A stretch of 6,739 bases of DNA from NCBI GenBank assembly GCA_001399705.1, contig LJCR01000121.1, positions 1 through 6,739 on the forward strand, written 5' to 3'. Below, one piece after another: positions 1 to 5,467 of this stretch. This stretch comes from Kouleothrix aurantiaca (GTDB lineage Bacteria; Chloroflexota; Chloroflexia; Chloroflexales; Roseiflexaceae). Each line of letters begins with the position of its first letter. The stretch's first letter is position 1. The position numbers were made by a program, and so were the translations under genes. Below the pieces are notes generated by a model. That model ran no database searches. It had not been told where the DNA came from and saw only the letters and a program-made list of their open reading frames with translations.

Positions 1-72
1 GCTACTGGAGAAACGATTGTCGAAGTCTATGATCAGACGCGCGGTGTACCAAATCAACTTCCGTGGCAATAG
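1..72 (+). CDS. 3' end of an unidentified protein (partial, cut by window edge)
   Basis: The first frame is open from base 1 to a TAG at 70-72 and gives the last 23 residues of a protein, including GETIVEVYDQ and ending LPWQ. The stop lies 7 bases before the left box of the first attC, the expected place for a cassette gene to end. A second frame is also open as far as 84 but runs into the attC box, so it is less likely. A beta-strand-like LVEVYD-type ending occurs in several extracellular beta-sandwich proteins, but this fragment is too short to assign. The family is unknown, and even the reading frame is only moderately sure. Confidence 0.5.
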   Translation, partial: ATGETIVEVYDQTRGVPNQLPWQ

Positions 73-202
73 CGTCGTGGGCTAACACGCGCTTGCAGCG
101 GACGCCGCTTCGCGTCGAGCGAGATCGGGCGTTTTTCAGCGTTCGTATCTGCTACAATGTGGCAGCCATCAATCAGTGGCGGCGCCGCTAAAGCGCAACC
201 CG
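1..202 (+). mobile_element. Integron cassette 0, 3' part only
   Basis: This is the tail of the upstream cassette, ending at the G of the GTTGGGC box (202). Its attC left box is GGCTAAC, so its own beginning, outside the window, is predicted to read GTTAGCC, probably continuing as GTTAGCCCAC. Confidence 0.8.
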
Positions 203-208
203 TTGGGC
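80..208 (+). repeat. attC site 1 (integron recombination site), 129 bp
   Basis: The left box is GGCTAAC (80-86) and the right box GTTGGGC (202-208). The inner stem arms are GCGCTTGCAGCGG (89-101) and CCGCTAAAGCGC (185-196); they are complementary except for one extra base and one mismatch, as in attC sites with an extrahelical base. Crossover is expected between G202 and T203. The outer boxes do not match each other perfectly because the left box belongs to cassette 0 and the right box to cassette 1. The central part contains GGGCGTTTTTCAGC and the extended -10-like TGCTACAAT (150-158). Confidence 0.93.
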
Positions 209-1085
209 CAGCTCAATCCATAACGCAGGCGCCGAGTAAGGCCTGTCCATTTCCGCGCAAGAAACCGGCAAACGATGCAGCAAGCGGCATACGAGACACG
301 TATAACGCCGTGTATAGACAGCCACCACACGTTGCGAAAAGGTTGACCGCGCTTCTTTCTATACAGGACAAGGCCCTATGCTTGCTCAACAGATTGATCT
401 CCGCCCTGCAACACGCGCAGACGAATCCTTTGTCTATGATGCCAAAAAGCAGGCGCTCGGCCCATATATTACCGAAGTATTTGGATGGGATGAAGCAACC
501 CAGCAACACTTTCATCGTGATGAATATCAACAAGAAAACAGTTTTATTGTCTTAGAAATCGGCCATCCAATTGGGTGGCTTGCATTTCATCAAGAAGAAG
601 ACGTTGTCATCATTGACCACTTATATCTTCTGCCCGAGAAACACGGAAATGGAATTGGGACGCACCTGCTAACCTTGGTTCTTAACATTGCCGATCAGCA
701 CGGGCATCGTGTGCAATTAGGTGTGCTCAAAATAAATCCTGCTCGACGTCTGTACGAGCGGTGTGGTTTTCGTATCGTGACTGAAAACATGTATTTCTAT
801 CATATGGAACGGGAACCTGTTCTTGGTCAAGCGATGAGTTGACTGAGGCCACCCAATACGTACGACATCACTCAGGGCTGGCTGCGCGCACACTCAATCT
901 CTTGTTTTGCCCACTGCCATTATGCTGTCGTGTGCCGCGCGCCATTTGCTTACTCACACTGGCCCAACACGCGCTTGCAGCGGACGCCGCTTCGCGTCGA
1001 GCGAGATCGGGCGTTTTTCAGCGCCAGTATCTGCTACAATGGAATTGCTATTTATTGGTGGCGGCGCACGCTGAAGCGCAACCCG
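203..1085 (+). mobile_element. Integron cassette 1 (GNAT acetyltransferase), complete
   Basis: The 883-bp cassette runs from the first T after the crossover G of attC 1 to the crossover G of attC 2. Its start, GTTGGGCCAG including the crossover G, is the exact reverse complement of CTGGCCCAAC at 959-968 at its other end. The leader before the start codon is 175 nt and no convincing promoter was found in it. About 119 bp between gene and attC hold no recognisable feature. Confidence 0.9.
378..842 (+). CDS. GNAT-family N-acetyltransferase
   Basis: This 154-residue protein has the length and pattern of a single-domain GCN5-related N-acetyltransferase, which moves an acetyl group from acetyl-CoA to an amine in the cytoplasm. 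Motif A is visible as a beta strand (VVIIDHLYLLP, 76-86) followed by the pyrophosphate-binding loop HGNGIG (89-94) and helix THLLTLVLNIA. His89 sits where Gln or Arg is usual. Motif B is NPARRLYERCGF (120-131), a strongly typical GNAT ending. The N-terminal strand IDLRPATRADE (6-16) is also typical. ATG 378 is preceded by AAGG (370-373) only 4 nt away, a rather tight ribosome-binding site. The substrate cannot be read from sequence; small molecules, antibiotics or protein N-termini are all possible. Confidence 0.9.
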   Translation: MLAQQIDLRPATRADESFVYDAKKQALGPYITEVFGWDEATQQHFHRDEYQQENSFIVLEIGHPIGWLAFHQEEDVVIIDHLYLLPEKHGNGIGTHLLTLVLNIADQHGHRVQLGVLKINPARRLYERCGFRIVTENMYFYHMEREPVLGQAMS

Positions 1086-1091
1086 TTGGGC
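962..1091 (+). repeat. attC site 2, 130 bp
   Basis: The boxes are GCCCAAC (962-968) and GTTGGGC (1085-1091), fully complementary. The left half and centre are nearly identical to the other sites, with TGCTACAAT at 1032-1040. The right arm is the most diverged of the long copies: it reads GCACGCTGAAGCGC where the others have the CGCCGCTAAAGCGC form. Crossover is expected after G1085. Confidence 0.93.
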
Positions 1092-1165
1092 CGCCCTTCA
1101 GACTCACCATCGCATTGCCCATGAGAAACAAATCTCCGCTTCTCTCCTGGCAACTTTCATGTTTT

Positions 1166-1171
1166 GGAAGG
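1166..1171 (+). promoter_or_regulatory. Ribosome binding site that decides the start of the cassette 2 gene
   Basis: GGAAGG lies 8 nt before ATG 1180. The alternative in-frame ATG at 1159 lies upstream of this site and has no Shine-Dalgarno of its own, so 1180 is preferred. Confidence 0.75.
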
Positions 1172-1179
1172 TAGGTTTC

Positions 1180-1866
1180 ATGATTCTCTGTGGTGTCGAA
1201 GAACCAATCCGTCAAAATCCGTTCCTCGACGAGCCGGATAGTGGTAGTCGTGCGGTCCACACAAATGAGATCATTGAGCCACGGCTCCACCGCTATACCT
1301 TTATTGCAGCAGCGCCTATGCCAGCAGCGCGCACTCGGCTCGTCGCACACTTACGCCATATGCTTGTGCTCCATACCTTGACGGCAACATGGTGTATGTT
1401 GCGTCCACTTTTCACGGGGCCAAACGATCGCATTCGTTCCTTATCCTGGCTCGCACGTCGGCGCAAAGCGTTCTGGCAGATTTATCAGGATGCGACCTTG
1501 GCGATCGCCCTCAAACCAACCAATAGTATTACCGACGCGTTCCGTCCCAGCGATTATGTCGCAGGACAGACTGATGAGGCCTGTTTCCTCTTCTTGGGTA
1601 CGGCTCCCAATCTTACTTCGATTGCAGAGGGCGCATTGCGCGATAGTCTTGAACACTTTCGCAGGTCCGAACGGTGGATAATTGCACCTTCTGGCCTGAG
1701 ATGGCTTGCTGATCAAAACTGCTCACTGGCATATATGGTTACTGATCACCTTGGTGTCCATTGGATGCTGGTCATTATCAGTTCGATCCAACTTGCCTAT
1801 GCTACGACAACTGGAGCAGAAGTTGTCATACCAAAAATAGATGCTTGGTCGGCGCTCTATATGTAG
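1180..1866 (+). CDS. Orphan cassette protein, unknown function (228 aa)
   Basis: I do not recognise a family. The frame is open for over 700 bp and ends at TAG 1864-1866, 31 bases before the attC 3 left box, the normal position for a cassette gene. The predicted protein looks soluble and mixed alpha/beta. It has an Arg- and aromatic-rich middle (RIRSLSWLARRRKAFWQIYQ, about 84-103), a hydrophobic strand CFLFLGTAP (135-143), an amphipathic helix EGALRDSLEHFRRSERW (150-166) and a late hydrophobic stretch VHWMLVIISSIQLAYA (193-208). No signal peptide or clear catalytic motif is seen. An upstream ATG at 1159 would add 7 residues. The good ribosome-binding site and the fit inside the cassette make it a likely real gene. 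Confidence 0.75.
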   Translation: MILCGVEEPIRQNPFLDEPDSGSRAVHTNEIIEPRLHRYTFIAAAPMPAARTRLVAHLRHMLVLHTLTATWCMLRPLFTGPNDRIRSLSWLARRRKAFWQIYQDATLAIALKPTNSITDAFRPSDYVAGQTDEACFLFLGTAPNLTSIAEGALRDSLEHFRRSERWIIAPSGLRWLADQNCSLAYMVTDHLGVHWMLVIISSIQLAYATTTGAEVVIPKIDAWSALYM

Positions 1867-1897
1867 CATAGGCAACGATCGTGGTATCCGAGGGGCA

Positions 1898-2026
1898 GCC
1901 CAACACGCGCTTGCAGCGGACGCCGCTTCGCGTCGAGCGAGATCGGGCGTTTTTTAGCGCCACTCTCTGCTACAATGTGGTTGCCATCTATCGGTGGCGG
2001 CGCCGCTAAAGCGCAACCCGTTGGGC
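1898..2026 (+). repeat. attC site 3, 129 bp
   Basis: The boxes are GCCCAAC (1898-1904) and GTTGGGC (2020-2026), fully complementary. The inner arms are as in site 1. The centre has GGGCGTTTTTTAGCGCC (one extra-T variant) and TGCTACAAT at 1968-1976. Crossover is expected after G2020. Confidence 0.93.
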
Positions 2027-2963
2027 GGCTCATCATGCTACTATCCCGAGATTTAACGTTTGTAGTGTACTTTCTCTAATAGTCTGTGACTTTCATACCA
2101 CTCGCCAATATCATTTATTGAACTCCTATGACAACACCGAACCAACCGTCTCCATCCCGACAGGCACGACGCCTCTTCTCGCATTTCCAGATTGCAGCCC
2201 TATTTCTGCTCGCTCTTTGCGCGATTCTTCTCTTTATTGATTGGGAGACTGGCACACAACTCAGTCGTCCGTGGCTCCAAGTCGGTTTTGCCTGTTTTGG
2301 TCTGCTCATCGTTAGTGGCGCTCTATTTCTCCCCAATCTCAGCCGCGCACGAAGATGTGTTATCGCAATCGCCGGCGTGCTCACCCTGCTTGCCGTTCTT
2401 GATTCTCTCGATGGTCAACAAGATATCTTTACCAACACGGTTGTCATTCTGCTGCTATGGGCAACCATTTTCGGGGATGTCAGCCTACAATTGCTGCAGT
2501 CAACTGCATTCACTACACGTCGAAAGATTGCAGCTACAATCGCAGTGAGCTCGACACTTCTCTATATGGGGAGTGCTTGCTATTATGTATTCCTCAACCG
2601 AACAATTGGCCCGCAGAATGCAGACCACAATGATCTTTACGGTATTGCGCTTTCGCTCAATATACTGATTCGATGGATCGGCGATTTGGCACCATATTCC
2701 AGCACACTCACCGGGACAGTTCGAGTGTGCCAAACCTGTGGGTTGAGAAACATACCTGAACGGCAAACGTGCAAAAGGTGTGGTAGTCATTTGGGAGAAA
2801 AAGAGTACATTACTGAGGAAAGCCCACTATAAGAATCGCCGCCCAACACGCGCTTGCAGCGGACGCCGCTCCGCGTCGAGCGAGATCGTGCGTTTTTCAG
2901 CGCCAGTTTCTGCTACAATGTCCTTGCCATCAATCTGCGGCGGCGCCGCTAAAGCGCAACCCG
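2021..2963 (+). mobile_element. Integron cassette 3 (membrane zinc-ribbon protein), complete
   Basis: This cassette is 943 bp. Its start, GTTGGGCGGC, is the exact reverse complement of GCCGCCCAAC (2838-2847) at its other end. The leader is 107 nt; a weak -10-like TCTAAT at 2075-2080 lacks a good -35. Confidence 0.9.
2128..2832 (+). CDS. Multi-pass membrane protein with C-terminal zinc ribbon
   Basis: The 234-residue protein has a short polar, Arg-containing N-terminus followed by about five hydrophobic segments: roughly 19-38, 49-69, 77-94, 102-123 and 133-156. A sixth, weaker one lies near 171-190. The C-terminal tail carries a four-cysteine zinc ribbon, C201-x2-C204-x10-C215-x2-C218, with the knuckles CQTCG and CKRCG, typical of rubredoxin-like zinc ribbons. 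Such tails usually bind structural zinc and may mediate protein or nucleic-acid contacts, but no function is known for this architecture here. The ATG at 2128 has only a weak upstream ribosome-binding sequence. The stop is 8 bases before attC 4. I do not recognise a named family. Confidence 0.82.
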   Translation: MTTPNQPSPSRQARRLFSHFQIAALFLLALCAILLFIDWETGTQLSRPWLQVGFACFGLLIVSGALFLPNLSRARRCVIAIAGVLTLLAVLDSLDGQQDIFTNTVVILLLWATIFGDVSLQLLQSTAFTTRRKIAATIAVSSTLLYMGSACYYVFLNRTIGPQNADHNDLYGIALSLNILIRWIGDLAPYSSTLTGTVRVCQTCGLRNIPERQTCKRCGSHLGEKEYITEESPL

Positions 2964-2969
2964 TTGGGC
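2841..2969 (+). repeat. attC site 4, 129 bp
   Basis: The boxes are GCCCAAC (2841-2847) and GTTGGGC (2963-2969), fully complementary. The inner arms are GCGCTTGCAGCGG (2850-2862) and CCGCTAAAGCGC (2946-2957). TGCTACAAT lies at 2911-2919. Crossover is expected after G2963. Confidence 0.93.
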
Positions 2970-3003
2970 TGCAGCATCACTGTTTGCTGTTGACAACTGC
3001 TTG

Positions 3004-3032
3004 TTTACTTGTGCTCTCGCCTCCTGTATACT
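3004..3032 (+). promoter_or_regulatory. Candidate promoter inside cassette 4
   Basis: TTTACT (3004-3009) and TATACT (3027-3032) are separated by 17 nt, a sigma-70-like arrangement about 80 bases before the start codon. The -10 matches consensus at 5 of 6 positions and the -35 at 4 of 6. A nearer-consensus TTGACA at 2990-2995 is too far away (31 nt) to pair with this -10. Confidence 0.4.
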
Positions 3033-3111
3033 GTACCTCTCTCTTGTATTCATCCCTTGGTGATTTTTTATTGTCGTCTTCCTGTACGAAGGTACGACAA
3101 GAAAGTGCTGT

Positions 3112-4047
3112 ATGGCATACCATCCTTTTCGCTTCGGTGTGCTCGTTGCGGATGTGGAGACTGCGGATGAGTGGATCGCAAAAGCCCAGAAAGTCGAATC
3201 TCTGGGCTACGATACCTTTTTTGTCGCTGAACACGTGCTCACGTTCCCGCCAATCGCTGGTATGGTCGCCGCCGCTGGCGCTACTACAACTCTGCGTATC
3301 GGTAGTTATGTCTTCGCAAACGATTTTCATCATCCACTCCTCCTTGGTCGCGAAGTTGCAGCGATTGACGCGCTCTCGAACGGTCGTGTAGTGCTTGGCC
3401 TCGGCACTGGCTTTTATCGACCAGACTACGATCAGAGTGGAATCAAGCTTGATTCCCCCGGCATTCGTGTTGGGCGATTGGAAGAGGCGGTGCAGATCAT
3501 CAAAGGCATCTTTACAGTTGCCCCATTCTCGTTTACCGGCAAACACTATACAGTGCGTGACTTTTCGCTTGCGCTCAAGCCATTGCAGCAGCCACATCCT
3601 CCACTGCTCATTGGCGGTGCCAGTCCTCGCATTCTTGCTCTCGCTGCGCGCGAAGCTGATATTGTCGGCCTGAATATACGAACCACTGCAGATGGGGGGT
3701 TCGACCCAAGCTCGATTTTAGCAGAACCAACGGCACAAAAAGTTGCCTGGATCCAGCAAGCCGCCGGTGAACGCTGGGAGCAGCTTGAACTGAGCATTCT
3801 GTGCGTCCATGTTGCAGTCACCGAGGATCGAGCTGGGGCGGCTCAACAAATGGTGGAAGGATGGCCTGAGGCGGGTTTCACGACGAGCCAAGTGCGAGAA
3901 TCGCCGCACATGCTGATTGGCAGTGTTGACGAAATAGTTGCAGATCTCCAGCAGCGCAGAGAACGCTATGGGATCTCCTATGTGGTGATTTTCGAAGATA
4001 AGATTGACGAGTTTGCACCCATTGTTACGCGGCTAACTGGAACATAA
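3112..4047 (+). CDS. LLM-class (luciferase-like), probably F420-dependent oxidoreductase
   Basis: The 311-residue protein has a complete luciferase-like TIM-barrel fold signature. FRFGVLVADVETADEW (6-21) forms the first strand and helix, LGYDTFFVAEHV (31-42) follows, and SNGRVVLGLGTG (89-100) is the characteristic central motif. RLEEAVQIIKGIF (122-134) and the phosphate-side strand PPLLIGGASPRIL (163-175) complete the pattern. The start FRFGV and the ending ISYVVIFEDKIDEFAPIV resemble the MSMEG_2516-type F420 subfamily (TIGR03621), from memory. Such enzymes transfer hydride between coenzyme F420 (or FMN) and varied substrates; the substrate here is unknown. ATG 3112 has a modest AAGAAAG (3099-3105) 6 nt upstream. 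The stop is 15 bases before attC 5. No truncation is seen. Confidence 0.92.
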   Translation: MAYHPFRFGVLVADVETADEWIAKAQKVESLGYDTFFVAEHVLTFPPIAGMVAAAGATTTLRIGSYVFANDFHHPLLLGREVAAIDALSNGRVVLGLGTGFYRPDYDQSGIKLDSPGIRVGRLEEAVQIIKGIFTVAPFSFTGKHYTVRDFSLALKPLQQPHPPLLIGGASPRILALAAREADIVGLNIRTTADGGFDPSSILAEPTAQKVAWIQQAAGERWEQLELSILCVHVAVTEDRAGAAQQMVEGWPEAGFTTSQVRESPHMLIGSVDEIVADLQQRRERYGISYVVIFEDKIDEFAPIVTRLTGT

Positions 4048-4062
4048 TACAAGGCAACTGCA

Positions 4063-4191
4063 GCCCAACACGCGCTTGCAGCGGACGCCGCTTCGCGTCG
4101 AGCGAGATCGGGCGTTTTTCAGCGCCAGTTTCTGCTGCAATGTGATTGCCATCAATCAATGGCGGCGCCGCTAAAGCGCAACCCGTTAGCC
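4063..4191 (+). repeat. attC site 5, 129 bp
   Basis: The left box is GCCCAAC (4063-4069), the right box GTTAGCC (4185-4191). They do not match each other perfectly, because the left belongs to cassette 4 and the right to cassette 5. The central -10-like motif is altered to TGCTGCAAT (4133-4141). Crossover is expected after G4185. Confidence 0.92.
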
Positions 4192-4220
4192 CGCTCTATT
4201 CGTGTGGTTCGAAGTATTGC

Positions 4221-4229
4221 TGATATAAT
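4221..4229 (+). promoter_or_regulatory. Consensus extended -10 promoter element of cassette 5
   Basis: TGATATAAT is a perfect extended -10 (TGnTATAAT), 35 bases after the recombination point and 45 bases before the start codon. No good -35 is seen, which extended -10 promoters can tolerate. It would give the esterase a promoter carried within its own cassette. Confidence 0.55.
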
Positions 4230-4262
4230 CACGTTGCGTCAGTGTTAAAAATCTCTACTCCC

Positions 4263-4269
4263 AAGGAGG
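4263..4269 (+). promoter_or_regulatory. Ribosome binding site that decides the esterase start
   Basis: AAGGAGG, a full Shine-Dalgarno match, lies 5 nt before ATG 4275. The in-frame GTG at 4242 lies upstream of this site and is therefore rejected as the start. Confidence 0.85.
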
Positions 4270-4274
4270 CAGGA

Positions 4275-5087
4275 ATGGCGTCGATTGATGGTCTTGCAGC
4301 ACCTTCTTCCACGGAGGTCCGTATACTCACCGCACCCGCTATTCCGCAAGACTATCGTATCTCTATCGCGCTTCCTCGCTCGTATGCATCACAGCCAGAG
4401 CGATCCTACCCAACAATCTACGTCACCGACGCCATCGTCCTTTTTGGCATGATCACCGACATCACACGTCTCATGAACCTTTGTGGGCAGTTTCCCGAAA
4501 CAATTATCGTCGGCATCGGCTATCCAGTGAATGATCCGCTCGACGAAGCCTTGACGCAATGGGACAACTTACGTGCAAGAGATCTCACACCCATTGCCGA
4601 TCTATCGCATGGGCCACAGACCGGTGGTGCACCCGCCTTTCTATCATTTATCAAGACAGACCTCATCCCAATGATTGAACGAGAGTATCGCGCCGACCCA
4701 ACGAGTAGAGTGCTTGCCGGCTTTTCATATGGAGGGCTATTCGTGCTGCACGCGTTGTTTCATCAGCCAGACCTTTTCAAGAGTTATATTGCTGGAAGTC
4801 CACCACTGACCTTCGGAAATAGAGTCACGTTTACCTATGAAGCGGAGTATGCTGCAGCTCATACAGACCTGGCGGTCAACCTGTATTTTGGAGTTGGAGG
4901 AGAAGAAGAAGAGGTCGAATGGCCAATGGTGTCTGAGTACTACAAATTTGCAGCGCGCCTGCAAAGCAGAAAATACGAAGGATTCTCGTTAACCACACAC
5001 GTCTTTGAGAACTGTACGCATTGTGCGGCGCCAGCACCGTTCTTTCAAGCCGGACTGCAAGCGGTCCTTTCCGAGCGGCAACAGTGA
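4275..5087 (+). CDS. Alpha/beta-hydrolase esterase (COG2819 / Fes-like)
   Basis: The 270-residue protein belongs to the esterase branch of alpha/beta hydrolases that includes enterobactin-type esterases (PF00756/COG2819). The core strand RSYPTIYVTDAIVLFG (43-58) leads to TIIVGIGYP (76-84). The RARDLTP motif (100-106) is typical of this branch. The nucleophile elbow GFSYGG (149-154) places catalytic Ser151. GVGGEEEE (206-213) is in the usual place for the acidic residue, and His249 in ENCTHCAAP (245-253) is the likely catalytic histidine. No signal peptide is seen, so the enzyme is probably cytoplasmic. Family members hydrolyse carboxyl esters, some in siderophores; with no siderophore genes nearby the substrate stays open. 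The protein appears full length. Confidence 0.9.
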   Translation: MASIDGLAAPSSTEVRILTAPAIPQDYRISIALPRSYASQPERSYPTIYVTDAIVLFGMITDITRLMNLCGQFPETIIVGIGYPVNDPLDEALTQWDNLRARDLTPIADLSHGPQTGGAPAFLSFIKTDLIPMIEREYRADPTSRVLAGFSYGGLFVLHALFHQPDLFKSYIAGSPPLTFGNRVTFTYEAEYAAAHTDLAVNLYFGVGGEEEEVEWPMVSEYYKFAARLQSRKYEGFSLTTHVFENCTHCAAPAPFFQAGLQAVLSERQQ

Positions 5088-5196
5088 AGCTAAAGGCGCG
5101 CTCGTATGTCCTGCTGACGAGAATGGCTTATGGGAAAAGCGACACTGTCAGATATAAGTCGCACGAGGATACGCACACGAACGCATCAGCACAGCG

Positions 5197-5304
5197 GGCT
5201 AACCCGCGCATGCAGCCGACCGCTTCGCGCGCGAGATTCTAGCGATTTTGGAATGTGATCCTGATCCTGCGCGCTCGCGGCGGCTGATGCGCAACTCGTT
5301 AGCC
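5197..5304 (+). repeat. attC site 6, diverged short form, 108 bp
   Basis: The boxes are GGCTAAC (5197-5203) and GTTAGCC (5298-5304), fully complementary. The inner arms are GCGCATGCAGCCG (5206-5218) and CGGCTGATGCGC (5281-5292), perfectly complementary except for one extra base, G5212, which would be extrahelical. The sequence differs from the other six, and the centre lacks the TGCTAC segment while keeping AATGTGAT. Crossover is expected after G5298. Confidence 0.9.
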
Positions 5305-5337
5305 GGCTTCTGAAAGCGCTAAGTCAGAATGTAATTC

Positions 5338-5379
5338 TTCAGCAGAAATACCCTTGATATCCCCCTGTCTGCTGCTGAA
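5338..5379. repeat. Inverted repeat in the cassette 6 leader
   Basis: TTCAGCAG (5338-5345) and CTGCTGAA (5372-5379) are perfect 8-bp arms separated by 26 nt, about 90-130 bases before the start codon. It could be an operator or an mRNA hairpin, or it could be chance. No T-run follows, so it is not an intrinsic terminator. Confidence 0.35.
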
Positions 5380-5456
5380 ACCTTTCATCACGCTTTTCGT
5401 ATCTCTAAAAAGAAGTCATCACAAAGTCTTCGCCACAATATCTCTCGATAGTACCT

Positions 5457-5462
5457 GGAGAG
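5457..5462 (+). promoter_or_regulatory. Ribosome binding site that decides the start of the cassette 6 gene
   Basis: GGAGAG lies 5 nt before ATG 5468. The same frame is open upstream to a TTG at 5354, but that extension has no ribosome-binding site and would put 38 residues before the natural N-terminal membrane anchor. Confidence 0.75.
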
Positions 5463-5467
5463 CTTCT

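Larger units (their letters stand above)
1086..2020 (+). mobile_element. Integron cassette 2 (orphan protein), complete
   Basis: The 935-bp cassette starts GTTGGGCCGCCC (with the crossover G). The end before attC 3 reads GGGGCAGCCCAAC (1892-1904), which pairs with it over about 11 positions with one G-T type mismatch. The leader to the preferred start codon is 94 nt. Confidence 0.88.
2964..4185 (+). mobile_element. Integron cassette 4 (LLM-class oxidoreductase), complete
   Basis: At 1222 bp this is the longest cassette here. Its start, GTTGGGCTGCAG, is the exact reverse complement of CTGCAGCCCAAC (4058-4069) at its other end, the longest end-to-end match (12 bp) in the window. Its leader is 148 nt. 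Confidence 0.9.
4186..5298 (+). mobile_element. Integron cassette 5 (esterase), complete
   Basis: The 1113-bp cassette starts GTTAGCCCGCT and is exactly complementary to AGCGGGCTAAC (5193-5203) at its other end. It is the only cassette here with the short, diverged attC. The leader is 89 nt. About 109 bp between the gene and attC 6 show no feature. Confidence 0.9.

Noticed and set aside
98..136. Intrinsic terminator inside attC (GACGC/GCGTC hairpin followed by TTTTT)
   Set aside because: The T-run begins about 15 nt after the small stem and not directly behind it, so the usual hairpin-plus-U-tract geometry is missing.
80..208. attC repeats as CRISPR repeats, REP elements or MITEs
   Set aside because: Spacing of about 0.9-1.2 kb with a gene between each pair excludes CRISPR. 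Core boxes, inner arms and cassette-specific end matching fit attC and not REP or a MITE; no target-site duplications seen.
343..365. TTGACC plus TATACA as a promoter just before the GNAT gene
   Set aside because: The two boxes are only 11 nt apart, too short, and the -10 would fall on the ribosome-binding region.
157..555. 132-codon plus-strand open frame starting inside attC 1
   Set aside because: It begins at the ATG of the conserved attC sequence, has no ribosome-binding site and overlaps the well-supported GNAT gene in another frame.
839..1174. 111-codon frame overlapping the GNAT stop
   Set aside because: It runs straight through attC 2 and its translation follows the repeat; low-complexity, Leu/Arg/Cys-rich, no family resemblance.
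2990..2995. TTGACA as a perfect -35 box in cassette 4
   Set aside because: The nearest good -10 (TATACT at 3027) is 31 nt away, too far for a sigma-70 promoter.
2780..3391. 203-codon plus-strand frame spanning attC 4
   Set aside because: It overlaps the zinc-ribbon end, a whole attC and the oxidoreductase in a different frame; Ser/Leu/Cys-rich translation typical of a shadow.
2977..3597. 206-codon minus-strand open frame
   Set aside because: It lies opposite the start of the clear LLM-class oxidoreductase, and its translation looks like an antisense shadow without domain features.
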